Shown here: one piece after another, positions 36,088-48,837 of the stretch
Position numbering within the stretch: the stretch's first letter is position 1
Layout of the letters: each line of letters starts with the position of its first letter
Source: Utricularia gibba
Taxonomy: Eukaryota; Streptophyta; Magnoliopsida; Lamiales; Lentibulariaceae
Length of the DNA: 64,000 bases
Direction of reading: 5' to 3'
Assembly: GCA_002189035.1 (NCBI GenBank)
Contig: NEEC01000007.1
Location: 868,001-932,000 of the forward strand
Notes under the pieces: model-generated
Seen by the model: the letters and a program-made list of their open reading frames with translations, nothing else
Database searches by the model: none
What the model was told of the DNA's origin: nothing
Position numbers and translations under genes: made by a program

Positions 36088-37672
36088 TCTCTTTATCCTG
36101 GTTGGTACCTGCATTTTTAAGTGATACGTTACACTATTATCCAACCAATCGTCAAACTATCACCAAGTGAGCACAAGTCAGAGGCGCACTATCGTCAATC
36201 AATCGTATTCACATGCAACCATTCAAAATTACTATCCCCAGACAGCTAAACGCGGTGTAAAATCACAATATATGCAGCGGTTCAACCACATCACAAAATG
36301 AGTAAGATGAAAACAACACAACACAACTACGTTACAAGCTACTAAGAATATCAGGATACCTTATGATCAACTGTATCGTCACAAGCTCTCAGATTAAGCA
36401 AAAGGATATGAAGAATGAAACCCTAATTTCGCGGTATCCCACCCCCGAACAACCTCCTCTAGTTTCAAATCAGTGCCAAGAATAGCACCAACAATTCCGA
36501 ATACCTTACAATCAACTATATCTCCCAATCTCTCCAGTTGAAGCGACAAACCCTATTTTCCCGGAATCTCATCCCTCTGGTTTCAAATCAGAGAAAACGA
36601 ACCGGCGTGGTAAATAGTGCACGCTTAGGTATCGGGCCTTCCCTCTGGGCCGGGCCACTCCAATTTTGAAGCCGCTCAAAACATTACCACCCGGCCCATA
36701 CCCAAACAGCCCAAACTGGGCCCAATTAAATCATGAATAGAAATGAGCATACTATATACAAAGTTCAAGACTTTAACCAATACCCATATCAGATACGATC
36801 CAAACCATATGATTATACAAAAAAACGCCGTAACGAGGGGCGATGGTCATCCATCCCATCATCAATAATATGAGCATGAGATGATGGGGCATACCATCGA
36901 GACAATCAGAGGAACATACGTGCATGTGTTAGGAGGGGGGAGAAATGACGAGGAGATGGAGACAAGATGAGAATAGCATTTGAAAGTGGCCGAGGGGCAT
37001 ACGCGAGAGCAAGATGCCATCCCCAGACAGGAGCAGCATACTCACAATCACCCATGTGCTCCTCCTCCCCACCTCCACATGCCCCTTTCTCTATACAAAC
37101 TTAAATGCTTTTCACCTAACCCTGATTAATTACCACTGTAAATTCTCCCTTTTTTTTACCTCCCGACAAAACCCGTAGCCCCTCACGTCATACCCCGACC
37201 CGTTGGCGTCCATGCATGCATGTAGAGTACCATTATTTACATGATCGCATAGGAGGAGGAATGTACCAGGCACAAGTACAATGTCCCATGTGCATTATGG
37301 ATGGGTGCATCCGATACATGATGACATGTATGTATGTGGGATGAATCGGATGGTCAATGGGGGTAAGGATTTGGCTACGCCTTTAAAGGGTGAACGACAA
37401 AGTGGACAACTCATCTCTGTGGCTCATGCTCGTAGACATCAACATGATGGACTTTTTTTAAAAAAATGATTATAAAAAAATACAAAAAATGGTTTGGGGA
37501 GAAAAGCACGTAATAGAGAGAGATTGTACGGTTTAATTTATTGTTAAAGGGGAGGGGAAGAGTGAGAGGGAGAGGTGAGTTTTTGGCCCGTGCCCCATTT
37601 TTTTACTTATAAGAATGGGGGATGCTGGTTTGTTTTGCTGCGTCTTGATTGCTTGGTTGTCTTTCCTCTGTG
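36088..37672. other. Intergenic between divergent NUP35 and GATA genes
   Basis: About 1.6 kb holding the NUP35 5' intron and leader (to about 36600) and the upstream region of the GATA gene. The stretch 36930-37110 is purine- then pyrimidine-rich. No separate gene is supported. Confidence 0.5.
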
Positions 37673-38601
37673 ATGGAGTACTTGGCTGACTTCTCGGCGG
37701 CGGACAACGGCGTGGGGGGCGCCCTTCATTTTGCGGTCGATGAATTGCTTAATTTTTCGGATGAGACGATGGCCGACACGTTCCTTGAGGTGCCCGCGGC
37801 GAATTCCGGGGATACGTCGACGCTGACACGGGTCGAGAGCTGTAATTCCTCTGTTTCCGGTGGTGGGGACGGGCATTTCGACTGGAAGAGCTTCGACGAG
37901 TGCCAGTTTGCCGGCAGCGTGCCGTACATCCAGGTGATTGGGATCAAGTTCTTACGCCAACGGATTTTCGGTTGGGGAGTGGTTTTGTGAATGTGTGAAA
38001 TTTGTAGGAGTGTGACGCGGAGCTGGAATGGCTGTCGAATTTTGTGGAGGAATCGTTCTCCAACGACGACCACCGCTTCATCCCGGCCACCGGCGCTGCA
38101 GTAAACACCGCTTCCCCGGCGCCGCCGACGGTTTTCCCTGCCGACGTCTCGGTGCCTGGAAAAGCCAGGAGCAAGCGCTCACGCGCGGCGCCCTGCGACT
38201 GGTCCTCGCGCCTCCTCCACGTGGCGCCTCCCGCTAAACAAGAGGCGTTGGTGGCGGAGACGGGTACCCCTCCCCGGAAATGCCTACACTGCGCATCGGA
38301 GAAGACCCCACAGTGGAGAACGGGCCCAATGGGCCCAAAAACACTCTGCAATGCTTGCGGTGTCCGGTACAAATCGGGGCGGTTGGTGCAGGAGTACAGA
38401 CCCGCCGCTAGCCCCACGTTTGTAGCGGCGAAGCACTCGAACTCCCACCGGAAAGTGATGGAGCTCCGGCGCCAGAAGGAGGTCCAACGGCAGCAACAAT
38501 TGAACGCCCAAGTTTCCATCTTTAAGGGGTGCGATGAATTCCTGATTCATCATCACCACACCACCCTTCTCAAAGGCCACGATTTGCGCCGCATGATCTA
38601 G
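37673..38601 (+). CDS. GATA zinc-finger transcription factor, class I (GATA5/12-like)
   Basis: Two exons (37673-37933, 38008-38601) join in phase 0 to 284 residues. The N-terminus is acidic ([29 protein letters not shown]), as in subfamily A. A basic patch GKARSKRSR precedes the single class IV-type finger C-X2-C-X18-C-X2-C with Cys at 179, 182, 201 and 204 (CLHC, then LCNAC). The finger includes [19 protein letters not shown] and the basic tail [19 protein letters not shown]. Such factors bind WGATAR sites. The C-terminus carries a Gln-rich basic helix and a His run (HHHH). Confidence 0.94.
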
Positions 38602-40300
38602 CCTAGTGTACTTACCCCCAAGTCACAGACACGCCTGGCTGCCTGCAGCTTAGATTTCTTCTTCATTACAACTTAAGCGCCCCAAATGTGTTTTTCAACG
38701 GAGAATAAGAATCCCATGTATCATACTGTCAACTCCAAAAACCCAAGCCATTCAGTTTCAGCAGAGCTCTCCAAACCCGCTTTCTCAGACAACTGAAACC
38801 AGAAATCAATTCTAAAGAAAAGGCGCAACCTTTCCACATTGTCTTGCCATTCAAGAACACCCCATGTTTCGAAATATGAGGAGTAGGTAACTGATGGGCG
38901 TAAAGCTTTAATCGAAGGGGGCTCGATTGTACGGGACACATGATCATGTGGGGGAGACCTGCGGTGTGCCTCATTCACTCACCTTTCAATTCTCACTTCT
39001 TTGTGAATTCAATTCTCTCTCGGCTCCAATGTCCCTCAAACAACGACTCCTCATCCATTTTCCACCCCCATTTCCAACTATAAATAAAAAAGAACATTTT
39101 TTTTTTCAAACTTCATGAAGAGAGTGAGTACCATCTTCCCAATTGATTTTAATTTTAAATTTCATAGCTGATAATTTAATTTAATTAATAATATATTTAA
39201 ATACAGACACATATTTCAAAAATTTTGATAAAAAATTTGATGGGTAGGATATGTATCTTAAACATAATGACGTATTCAACCTCAAAAGACATTCTTTTTT
39301 TCTGCAATTTTTTGTGCGAAAAAAATATTGAATTTTACTAGATAAAATATTTTTCTTGCAAGCGCACAACCGCTGGGCATAATGTCGTTTGACTGGTCTT
39401 CACGGTCACCGACGCATCCCGCGCCTTTTGAACCACGAGACCTCACAACTTGTGACACATTAAAGAAAGAAAAAGTAAATATAAATAAGTTTTAAAGCTT
39501 CTTTCAAACGCTGTTAATTGCATCCTTTTTATTATTTTTTTAGAAAAAAATATATTTGTTTGTGTGAAGAATTAATGATTTAAAGACAATAACAACCCAT
39601 ATGTTTGGTAATTAAATGAGTGGTCAATTCCAATTCAGTAGACCCCATGTGCAAGTCCAACGTTTGTCCATCATCTTTTCCATAATTGCGATGCCCGGCC
39701 CCGAGATATTACAATATTACAATTCTACTACCCAGAATAATAAATAATTACATTATTTTAAATAGGATAAATATGTTTGCTTTCACTTTATTTGTTTCTT
39801 TCATAGAAAAGAACAAAAAATAAAGTGGAAACTCGAGGCGGTGCTACCTTTTTCTCAACGTGAAAATATTTAATGATTTTAAATTCGTTTGGAAATTTTT
39901 GTAAAACCATGGGCCGTTTATGGGCCGATCCGGGCCGTTTTGAAGGATTGTTCGACGACGGATCCGGGCCACCGGACTGGTACGGTTGAAATTATTAAAA
40001 ACAATTTTTTTTATTAAAAATTAAAAATTTAGAAGCATTATTTGTTTTGGGATATTGTGTTAAAATTATTAATAAATTTATTATTTTTATAGGAATATAA
40101 TAATAGTATAATGTGAAACTCTTTTTTTTTTGGGTAATTCAGACACTCTTTTATTGCAGGGTGTGTTCCTTCAAGCGTGTTCTCCTTGGTAAAACGGAGA
40201 ACCGCTGGTGAAGAAATGGACGCATACAATTGCGTTTTCCAGGAAAAAAAATTGAAAAAGGGAAAACGAAATCCGAGGAGATGAGGGTAACTGTGTTTCA
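38602..40300. other. Intergenic, AT-rich
   Basis: About 1.7 kb between the convergent GATA and DUF761 genes. It is mostly AT-rich. A minus-strand frame of 85 codons at 38721-38978 has protein-like composition but no family I recognise and probably overlaps the GATA 3' untranslated region. Confidence 0.45.
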
Positions 40301-40735
40301 CTATGGAGAATTCTGATGGTGCCTCAAGTCTCTGTAGAACTTCCGGATAAACTCTTCCGCGGCTTCATCTACATGAGCATCCCCTCCTTCATCCCCCACA
40401 AACGGGGAGTCCGTTACCCTCAGCTGCCTCACGAACGGCGTCCTCCCAAACCCAGGAAGCGCCGGCGACGCGGCGGCACTAACGAAATCCAGGGCGGCCC
40501 CAAACAGATCTCCATCGATCCCCGTCTTCCCATGGTAGGGGAAATCAGGGGATTTGCTACAACTGAACTGGTACTCTTTCTCACGATATGGGGTGCCGGC
40601 GGCGATCTTCGTCTTGGTCCAGAGCATCACGAGGCTGAGCTCCGCCGTGAGCCTCGCCTTGGAAATGCCTTTCCTCAGCATGAAGTAGATGGCTTTCACG
40701 CGTTTCCAGAAGCTTTTGTTGAGCCGTGGATCCAT
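40301..40735 (-). CDS. Small DUF761 domain protein (cotton fibre-expressed-like)
   Basis: A single exon encodes 144 residues, starting MDPRLNKSFWKRVKAIYF. The C-terminal DUF761 motif is clear: DAHVDEAAEEFIRKFYRDLR. The N-terminus is a basic amphipathic stretch (KAIYFMLRKGISKARL), also typical of this plant group, and the middle contains FSCSKSPDFPYHGK. Functions are largely unknown; some relatives are stress- or fibre-expressed. A clear TATA box lies 66-75 bases upstream of the ATG, which supports this start. Confidence 0.85.
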   Translation of the reverse strand: MDPRLNKSFWKRVKAIYFMLRKGISKARLTAELSLVMLWTKTKIAAGTPYREKEYQFSCSKSPDFPYHGKTGIDGDLFGAALDFVSAAASPALPGFGRTPFVRQLRVTDSPFVGDEGGDAHVDEAAEEFIRKFYRDLRHHQNSP

Positions 40736-42723
40736 GTTGCTTCCAAGATGTGGCGTTGGTTTTTCAAGGTGTCCCTCCGGGGTTCCGCATATGGAGTGGG
40801 TATTTATAGAGGGATCCTAAAAGTGGGACTCTTGATGTACTTTGGAAAAAGCACTTCCATTCAATGGCACCATCCTCCGGCTTTCATAAAATAAACCCTT
40901 TAGCCCTTACCAGTCGCACATCAACTCTCTAACGTAGCGCATGTTAAGTTTTTGTAAGCAGAAGTTAAAACAGATACTCTTTCTAGAACCACGACTCTTG
41001 ATGCCAAACATCTCATTTACTTCACTTAACAGGCAAATCATGGCCCTACAGATGGCTGAAGATTATGCGTCGGATAAGTAACCTCGGTGTTGATTATTTT
41101 TGAAGTTTTATGTTTGAGGGTTAATGAAGTGATTAAGTGAATGATTAGGAAGAGTGGTTTTTGATTTCGGAGAAAAGAAAAGGAGTTTCCCAGGCGGCTG
41201 GCTCCGCTTTTTGGTAAAGGGTGTGGGGAGCTCATCTTTTTTGTATTTCAGAATTCACGTTTCTCGTCTCCACTCACTCTCCCCTTTTCTTAGCAGGAAG
41301 GGTTTGCTCAAGCAGACGTGTCCTGCTCTCATTGGCCACATTTTCCTCTCCGACTACACGCTACACCACTGGACCCCAAATGGGTAGTCTGTGGGTATTT
41401 ACTAATAGTATCGAGCACGGGAGGTTTTTGGTTCCATATAGTATGTGTTATAACAAATAATTTTATATAGTTAATTAAAATTGAAATAATTAAATATATA
41501 AAAATTATATATCACGAATAATTAATTGAATCTAGTACCATCTAATTCATGGAATTCTTAATTTTAATATTATCAAAACTCTATTAAAAAAAAGCTTAGA
41601 GAGTTACCTATCAAGTCGGTTATCTGTGTGGAAGGGTGACACAGTCCAAGGCACTCGGTATGGGCTCATGCGGAATGCATAAAGGGGAAAAAGATGGAGA
41701 TGGGCACGACAGAGAAGTGAGTGGAGTGGTCTTTTATTGGGCAGGCCAACGTTCCTCTACCTTCCAGCCGGAGAACCGCCGTGGCGTTGTTTCCGTTCCA
41801 TCGTCGCCTTTCACAAAGAAGAAGCACTTTCCTTGGAGTTTTCTATTCATCTGAATCCACTTTCACGTTGTCCCCCCATTCCATTTCAAGTGTGTGCTGG
41901 CTTCGGAACATGGACTGGGCTTCGCCGTGTACGGTCTCCGATCAACCTGAGCAAACTTCTTACAAATGGCAGGGCGTACGGGTGAACAAGAGACTGTTGA
42001 ACGGACCCAGCCCAATAAGGAAGTTTGTAAGAAGAAACTGAAAGTAGAGTTCGGCGGGCCCCATAGAAAGCCCAGACGCACCGGAAAAAGTAATGGGCCC
42101 AGTACTGGGCTACCAGTACATCCCCATCATTAGGTAGCAGATAACTTTGTGCTCATAACTGCACTTGAATTCGTAGGACGAAAGCTGGAAAGTGAGATTC
42201 CAGTTGGGGACTCGGAGTTTCTATCAGGTGCTGTTGTATCATGGATTTATTTATGAGATGAAAACAAAAAAATTAAAAAAAAGATGGAATTTTTATTTCT
42301 GGGATTCTGTTAAAATCTCTTTTTGAATTTGAAAAGGTGTGTTTTCTTATTGAGCAAAGCGGACGGGGAATAAAGATTGGATTTTTGGTAAGCATTTTTT
42401 CACTTGCCACTTTTTTCCTGGAGTTAAGGGGGATGGATTGGAGCTTCCTGCGCTGTAACATGTAGACGGTTTTGATGGGTTGGATTCAAGTTTAAATTTT
42501 TTTCAATTTTGCATTTGAAATTCGTTTGTTTCTGTGATACCCTTTTGTCCTGGAACAGTGTTCTCCACGAGGGTCTGTCAGAGCACCAAAAATTTTCAAA
42601 AGAAGTTCCTTTATTAACCATAAGCATCCAAGTGAAAGAAACTTCTGTGTGTACAAGGAGCTTCTGCTTTCTCTCTGCTGCTCATTTGGATTCTGGTTGT
42701 TGCTCTTCTTCACCCTCGGCGAA
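40736..42723. other. Intergenic between divergent DUF761 and IQD genes
   Basis: About 2 kb with the DUF761 promoter at the left and the IQD leader at the right. Overlapping open frames around 41636-42041 occur in several phases and on both strands without recognisable content, so I do not call a gene. Confidence 0.45.
40801..40810 (-). promoter_or_regulatory. TATA box of the DUF761 gene
   Basis: TCTATAAATA on the minus strand, about 70 bases upstream of the ATG at 40735. Confidence 0.65.
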
Positions 42724-44016
42724 ATGGGAAAAGCTACCAAGTGGATTAGAGCTCTTCTTGGAATCACGAAAAGTAAGGAAAATCGTGGTGATTCTGCTAG
42801 TTCTGCTCTGAAGAAGGAGAAGAAAAGGTGGAGTTTCGCAAAGCATGCTAGAGCATCCGGCGAAATCGGGATTCCGGCGAACGAAGAAGACCCTCTCTGG
42901 CTGAAAAGTTACCTTTCCGACACACAGCAGCAAACTAAGCATGCTATTGCCGTCGCCGCTGCCACCGCCGCCGCCGCCGATGCTGCCGTAGCCGCCGCGC
43001 AGGCAGCCGTCGCCGTCGTCCGACTAACCAGCCAGAGCAGAGGAGCCTCTGTTTTCGTCGCCGGTAGAGAACTACGCGCCGCCGTAAAGATCCAAACAGT
43101 TTTCAGAAGCCATTTGGTAAGTCCTAAATCCAAAAAAAAAAATCGCCCTTGTTCATAATTATCCCCAGAATCAAACTTCGCATCTGTTTTACAGGCCCGG
43201 AAAGCTTTACGAGCGCTGAAAGGATTAGTGAAACTTCAAGCGCTTGTAAGAGGATTTCTTGTAAGGAGGAGAGCTGCTGCTACACTTCATAGCATGCAAG
43301 CTCTGTTCCGGGCACAGGCTGCAGTCAGGGCCCAAAGACACAGGGCAAGAAAGTGCATTGTAAGAGAAACAGATCATTTTCCCTTTACTTTATCCAATAC
43401 AAAACTCCATCAATGTTCATTCTCTGTATTTGCAGGAGGGCATCACGATACCCGCGGTGAATTCCCCAGCAAGAGGCTGCTTACCGGATCATACAACAAC
43501 AATCCAACAATCGAAGAAACTCCGAAGATCGTCGAGATTGATCCCGGCCGGCCTAAATCAAGGTCACGCAGAACCAATCCATCCTCCTTCCCCGAGTACT
43601 ACGACGACCCTTCCTACAATCCCCACTACATCGATGCATCATCCCCTCTCCCGTATCCAACTCCGGCGCGATTATCCGTCCCAGAGTATCAGATCAACAC
43701 CGAATTCGACTGGGGGCTCCTGAGGGAGGATTACAAATGCCCCACCTCCCAAAACACACCCCGGCTGAGTTACGCATTCTCCCCTGCAAAGAGTCTGTGT
43801 AGTGAGAGCTTCTCCAAAGCGTATCTGCATAATCCTCCGAGCTACATGGCCAATACCCACTCCTTTAATGCCAAACTGAGATCCCAAAGCGCGCCGAGAC
43901 AGCGACATGAATGGGGACTGAAGAACAGGCTTCCATTAATGGCATCAAGGAGCAGCTTCAGTGGGGTTCGGATGCACAGATCCTGTTCTCGAGTTCATGA
44001 AGACTTTGAATCCTAG
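42724..44016 (+). CDS. IQD: IQ67-domain calmodulin-binding protein (IQD22-24-like)
   Basis: The start [13 protein letters not shown] is the family N-terminus. Exon 1 (42724-43116) ends inside the IQ67 domain at the conserved phase-0 intron, and exon 2 begins at 43195 with [15 protein letters not shown]. Calmodulin-binding repeats are [29 protein letters not shown] and [15 protein letters not shown], preceded by an alanine-rich helix. The C-terminus keeps [34 protein letters not shown] and [15 protein letters not shown] proteins are microtubule- or membrane-associated calmodulin scaffolds. An intron-like segment at 43360-43435 (GTAAG...TTTGCAG, 76 bases) has no stop. If it is removed the conserved C-terminal frame is lost, and if it is kept the frame is open throughout. 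Either it is retained, a nearby base is missing or the true junction differs. Confidence 0.85.
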
Positions 44017-46300
44017 AAATGCGAACGCCTCTTCACCCCCATCTTTGTGGCTGTAAATTTCGTTCCCAGTTTATCATATTTCAAATTAATTTCCACCGGA
44101 TAAACATATTGATACCTATTATAAAAATTTATAACAACAAAGTTAAATAGCAAAAAAAATTTATAATTATTTTTTATTTACACGAAAATATTTTTGTGAA
44201 TATTAATAAGATAATAGAAATGAGTGACATGCAAGTTGCAACGTCATATATTGTCTTTTTTTAAAAAAATTATTTTATTTTCAAACGTTTCTTTCCCTCC
44301 CGCGCTACCCCTGTTGCCTATTATTATTAATATTATAATATGAATTTGAAATGGTAACGCAATCCATGGTATTTTATATATCTAATTAATGCATACTCTT
44401 GTCTTTTTTAATAATTATTATAATATTCAATTGCACATACTTTTAATCAATAATTTGATATCAATTGTACGATCCACGTCCATTGGTTCCTCCTTCATTT
44501 AACTTTGGTAATTAAATAATTTTCAGGGTAAAAAATTTGTCCGTACGGACATCAGCAAAAATGAATTTGGACATATTTATAATATTAATTTGAACTGCGG
44601 GGAGAAAAAAAAACGAAGAGGAGCCCATTCTGCACAGGGACGCAGATCTGAACAGGGAGCGGTTTTAAATTATAAAATAAGAAATAGTGGGCCGAAAATA
44701 AAAACAAGAAAACAAAGATGATTGGTGATGCCATTTTTAATATTATTTATTTATAAAAAACAAGATTCTCTCTCCTTTTGATGTAATGATATTGGTATTG
44801 ATATCTCATCCCTCCGTCTGGAGATGTGTGCACAGCCACGCACAGTGAATCATGAAAACTGTGTTCGTTGTTCTTTGACTGCATCATTACAATTTCCGAT
44901 TAAACAACTTATTTTTTTTAAAAAGATTATTATAAATTAAATTGAAATGTTAAAATGTTTAATAAATTAAAAATCAATATATTTAGTATAGTATTTTTTA
45001 ATGTGATTTAATTTTATTGTATACTTATATTTGCCGTAACATGTAACCCATTAACCAAAACCATGTATAGATGGAATTGAAATCATTGTGTTGTAGGATA
45101 TTTTTAAAAAAAACTATTAGAAATTAAATTGAAATGTTAAAGAATACAATATATTATATATTATTAATAATCGATTAAGTATAATCTTTTTTAATGTAAT
45201 TCATATTTATCATATATTTATATTTTACTTAATATCGATCCCATTAACTAAAAGGATGGAATCCGAATCAATGTAATGCAAGAAGAATCTTCAAATACAA
45301 TTTTTAGATCTAAGTTTTTCTAATATAATTTACGTTTATTATAATTAGTATTAACGTAACATCCAACCCATTAACCAAAACCGTGTATGGATAGAATCAG
45401 AATCTTGGAAGACAACTCGTGGGGAGCTGGTTTGGGTCCGTTTGGATGGGGATGTTACCACAGCATCTTTGTTTTTTTCAACGTAAACAGTTGGTGTTTG
45501 GAGGGAGAATCGAAGAAGCTACACGAAATGCTAGAAATGGGCAACGGCAGATGACAATTTTCCGATTATGAATGCACCTGCGCTCTGGGTCTCCGGCGAG
45601 CTGCAGTTTGGCAGAGCCTCCGGGGGTAACGTTAATGCAACCTTGCTATTTATATATCAAGGAATTAACACGGAAGTCGACCTCTATTATTGGTAATCAG
45701 CATGGGGAATGGCAAAAGCGACTGTGCCTAGTGCCCACGCCATGTGCCACAATTCAATTTCTATAATAAATGGTATTTTTCGTGTCCAAAATTGTCAATT
45801 TATGGATGCCACATTTTTTTCATGTGAAATAATATATGTTTTGATAACTATGTCAATGTTGGTTGAAATAGCAATTTTCAATTATTGGTATTATCCCCTC
45901 TCATAATGATGGGTCCCATATGATAAAAAGACACATGTTGTTTTTAACATCTATTAAAATATGATATCAATGAGATGATAAATCATAGAATAAAAAAGTA
46001 CCATACCGATTTTTAAAGATGTCACATGTTTTCATATCTTAGGGGAAATGAATTCTAAATGATGGATCAACATCATATTATTATAATATTTGAAATTGTG
46101 GAAATTGGGCTTCTTACACATTGATTGGGCCGTTCGTTCTAAAGCCCATTCGAGCAACTTGACACAATTTTTGAAAACCGGCCGTACTTATTCCCAACGG
46201 TCATAAACGGTTGTTGCATTCACATTTTTCATTGCGCAACGGTTCTATTTCCAGAAACTCCTCCTTCCCCTGAAGCAAGATTTGTTATAATCCTATTTCC
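44017..46300. other. Intergenic, strongly AT-rich
   Basis: About 2.3 kb, including a degenerate tandem repeat at about 44915-45407 and otherwise AT-rich spacer. Short open frames at 45572-45906 show no recognisable protein. Confidence 0.5.
44915..45407. repeat. Degenerate ~190-bp tandem repeat, three units
   Basis: Units start near 44915, 45098 and 45290. Shared words recur in the same order: AAATTAAATTGAAATGTTAAA (units 1 and 2), TTTAATGTGATT / TTTAATGTAATT / CTAATATAATTTACG, then CCCATTAACCAAAACC followed by GTAT-GATGGAAT-like sequence. Unit 3 is truncated on its left. A weaker partial match to the middle of the unit appears near 63600-63705. Confidence 0.55.
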
Positions 46301-48351
46301 ATGGATTACTTGGAGAACAGAGGCGAATTCCCTTCCAGATGTAACGTAGTCTCCAGAAGAGGTAAGCTTCGGAGCTTTTCTTGGATAAGGACATGGAATG
46401 TTTGGATGCTGTTCTTGATCTGAAATGGGGTTTGTATGGTTGCTCTAATTTTCTTCTATTATGAACAGGAGGAGGAAATGAGAATCGGGGAGATGGTTTT
46501 CGACCCAAGTTTCAGGGTAGCCAAAGAGTTTTAATGGGTGATTCAAATCGACGGATTCTGTCTGAACGGAATGAAAATATGTACGTTTCCAATACTCAGG
46601 ATTCGTATCTAAAGATGGGAAGGAGCAACGAGTTTGGCGATTCCTTTTCTGGACATTCTTGTTCTGCTGTTGCTGAGTATAACGGTTGTATTATCCAGGA
46701 TCATGAAAACACGCCTTATGACCCTTTGTCTAACAAACTCTTACCTCGACCGAAGTACCTACGTTTCAATCCGAATAGGTGCACTGAGATTTTTAGCAGG
46801 ATGGAAAAAGATTTCGAGGAGGAGTTATCTTCCAAGATGGCTTCTACTGTCGAAGTTGCAGATGTGAATGTATCTCCGATAGAAAAGACTCATGGATTGC
46901 CTTCATTTCTTTTAAGTTGCAGCTTGGTAGAACCTTCGAATGATGAATTCATGGAGGGAGATGATGATGAAGAAGAAGTTGATTGTCTGGACGAGGATGA
47001 GGAGCTAAACAGTGCAAGGGGAGGAGGGTCGTATGTTAAAGGAATGATGAAGCCCATTTTTACCTTCATTGCTTGTGTAGTATTAACTTCATATATCTGC
47101 TCTCTGCATTCTCCAGCATCCTCGGGACCTCAAGATGCGAATTGGGAACTTGAAAATGGTGACCTCATGAGTAAGAATCTAACGCTTGAAGTTGATGTCT
47201 TCAATGTGAATATGCGTTGCAGCGAAGTTTCTATTGGAGCTGAAGCTCTAGCTAATGTTTACAGCCACGGTATGTTTGGATCGGATGTTATTCAGGAAAC
47301 TAGGGATCATATTGAGCACGTTATGGCTGAAGACAATGAAATGCAGCCAGAGAATGCAGAGATGGAAACATCATCTCAACTTATAGATACAAGCTCTGAA
47401 GAAACAGAGTCTGCAGATTCTACTTTTGAGGGGTCTGCTGATGAATCAAATCTCATTGTTCCAGCTGAAGAAATTATTGAAGAAGTGTCTGCAATGGAAC
47501 TTGAGATTGCGGATATGGACGTGCTCTCTCAACTCGCAGAAGCGTACCCTGAAGATACAGAGTTTCAAACTTCAGCAGATCCTACTAGTGAGAGATCTGC
47601 GTGTGCAGATGAATCGAATCCTGTTGTTCAAGCTGAAGAAATTCTTGATGAAGTATCTGATTTGGAACCTGAGATTTCAGAAATCGACACATTCGCTCCA
47701 CCCGTGGACGCACACCCTGAAGAAAGAGGGTCCTTTCATTTGCTTCAACATGCTGACTATACTCGCGAGGAATCAACAGACACGATGAATCTTGTGGCTC
47801 CACTTGATGAAATCCCTGTAGCAGCATGTGACGAGGCAGGCAAATCGAAAAAGGTGGGATGGGATAGATCTGATGGTGTTGGGATTTATGCAGCTGTAGC
47901 TACATTGTTATCTGCTTTGGCCTTGATTTATCAAACATATCATGCAAAAAGCAAGCTGATTCAACCACAGAAACCTCTGCAAAAGATGCCTGAAGCTGGG
48001 GACAGAGAAGCACCTGAGGAGCTTCACAATTTAGAGAAGAAAGTTGAGTTCTTCTCCAAGCCACCGGTTCCCCACCTGATAGAAGAACTCAAAATGCCCA
48101 CTCTCAATCTCAACCACCATGTTCCATCTGTAGAGCTAATCAGTGAAATCAGTATCAGCCTAGAAGGCAGGTCAGGAAACTCCAGCAACAAAAGCATAAA
48201 CACCCTTTTCAAGGGAGATGATGATACATCCTACCAATACACAACTCCTCCTCCCCAGAAAAGAAGCTCAATCCCAAAGAAAGTGGTAGTGTTTCCATCC
48301 CATCCGCCCCATGCTCAAAGCAACCAGTTTTCTAAAACTAACCATCTTTGA
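46301..48351 (+). CDS. Unrecognised acidic protein with two predicted membrane spans
   Basis: Two exons (46301-46361 from MDYLENRGEF, and 46469-48351) join in phase to 647 residues. I do not recognise a named domain. Residues about 180-210 are an acidic run (EGDDDEEEVDCLDEDEEL) leading into a basic SYVKGMMKP and a hydrophobic span near 214-234 (FTFIACVVLTSYICSLHS). A second span lies near 491-512 (IYAAVATLLSALALIYQTY), preceded by KSKKVGWDRSDG. Between the spans is a Glu/Asp-rich region with about three imperfect 50-56-residue repeats built around ADESN..V.AEEI..EVS. The C-terminus is polar and basic. A membrane tether or organelle-surface protein is possible but is inference only. An internal Met (46534) is less likely to be the start because the upstream exon splices cleanly. 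Confidence 0.75.
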
Positions 48352-48837
48352 ATGAATGGTGCAGTGCAAAAAAATTGGAGATGCTGCTGCACCCATAAGC
48401 GTAACCCCGGTTCGCCGATCCGGTCGACTACGCGGCCTTGCAGCTGCCGCAGCATCGTAAAGCTGCCATGGCAAGTACTCTCAGCTCAACTCGTTGCCTA
48501 TTAGCATTACTTAGGAATCACCGTAGAGCTCTCCTACGAGATGAATTATTTCATATTCTAGAATTTGTACCACAAAATGGTTATCATTAGTATTATTTTT
48601 TTCCTTTACCATTTTATTGATTCTATATTAATAGAATCATTATAATTATTTATTTTATTACAATTTATAATTTACTTATCGATTTTATATTTCGAATCAT
48701 TTATAATTTTTCGTTCTTTACGGTTAACCATATAACTCCATATGGTTGCATTCTCAAGAATGTTCATTTCCTACGGAGAGGGATCATCAGCCTAAACACA
48801 ATGATTAAGATACGTAAATAAGCGTAATTAGATATGA

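Noticed and set aside
38721-38978. 85-codon minus-strand frame after the GATA gene
   Set aside because: Composition is plausible, but there is no promoter, homologue or splice evidence, and it overlaps the probable GATA 3' untranslated region.
41636-42081. Cluster of overlapping open frames on both strands
   Set aside because: Several phases are open at once with no domain, signal peptide or splice structure, which is expected by chance in this less AT-rich spacer.
42909-43133. Antisense alanine-rich frame across the IQD gene
   Set aside because: It arises from the GCC/GCT-rich stretch encoding the alanine helix on the plus strand.
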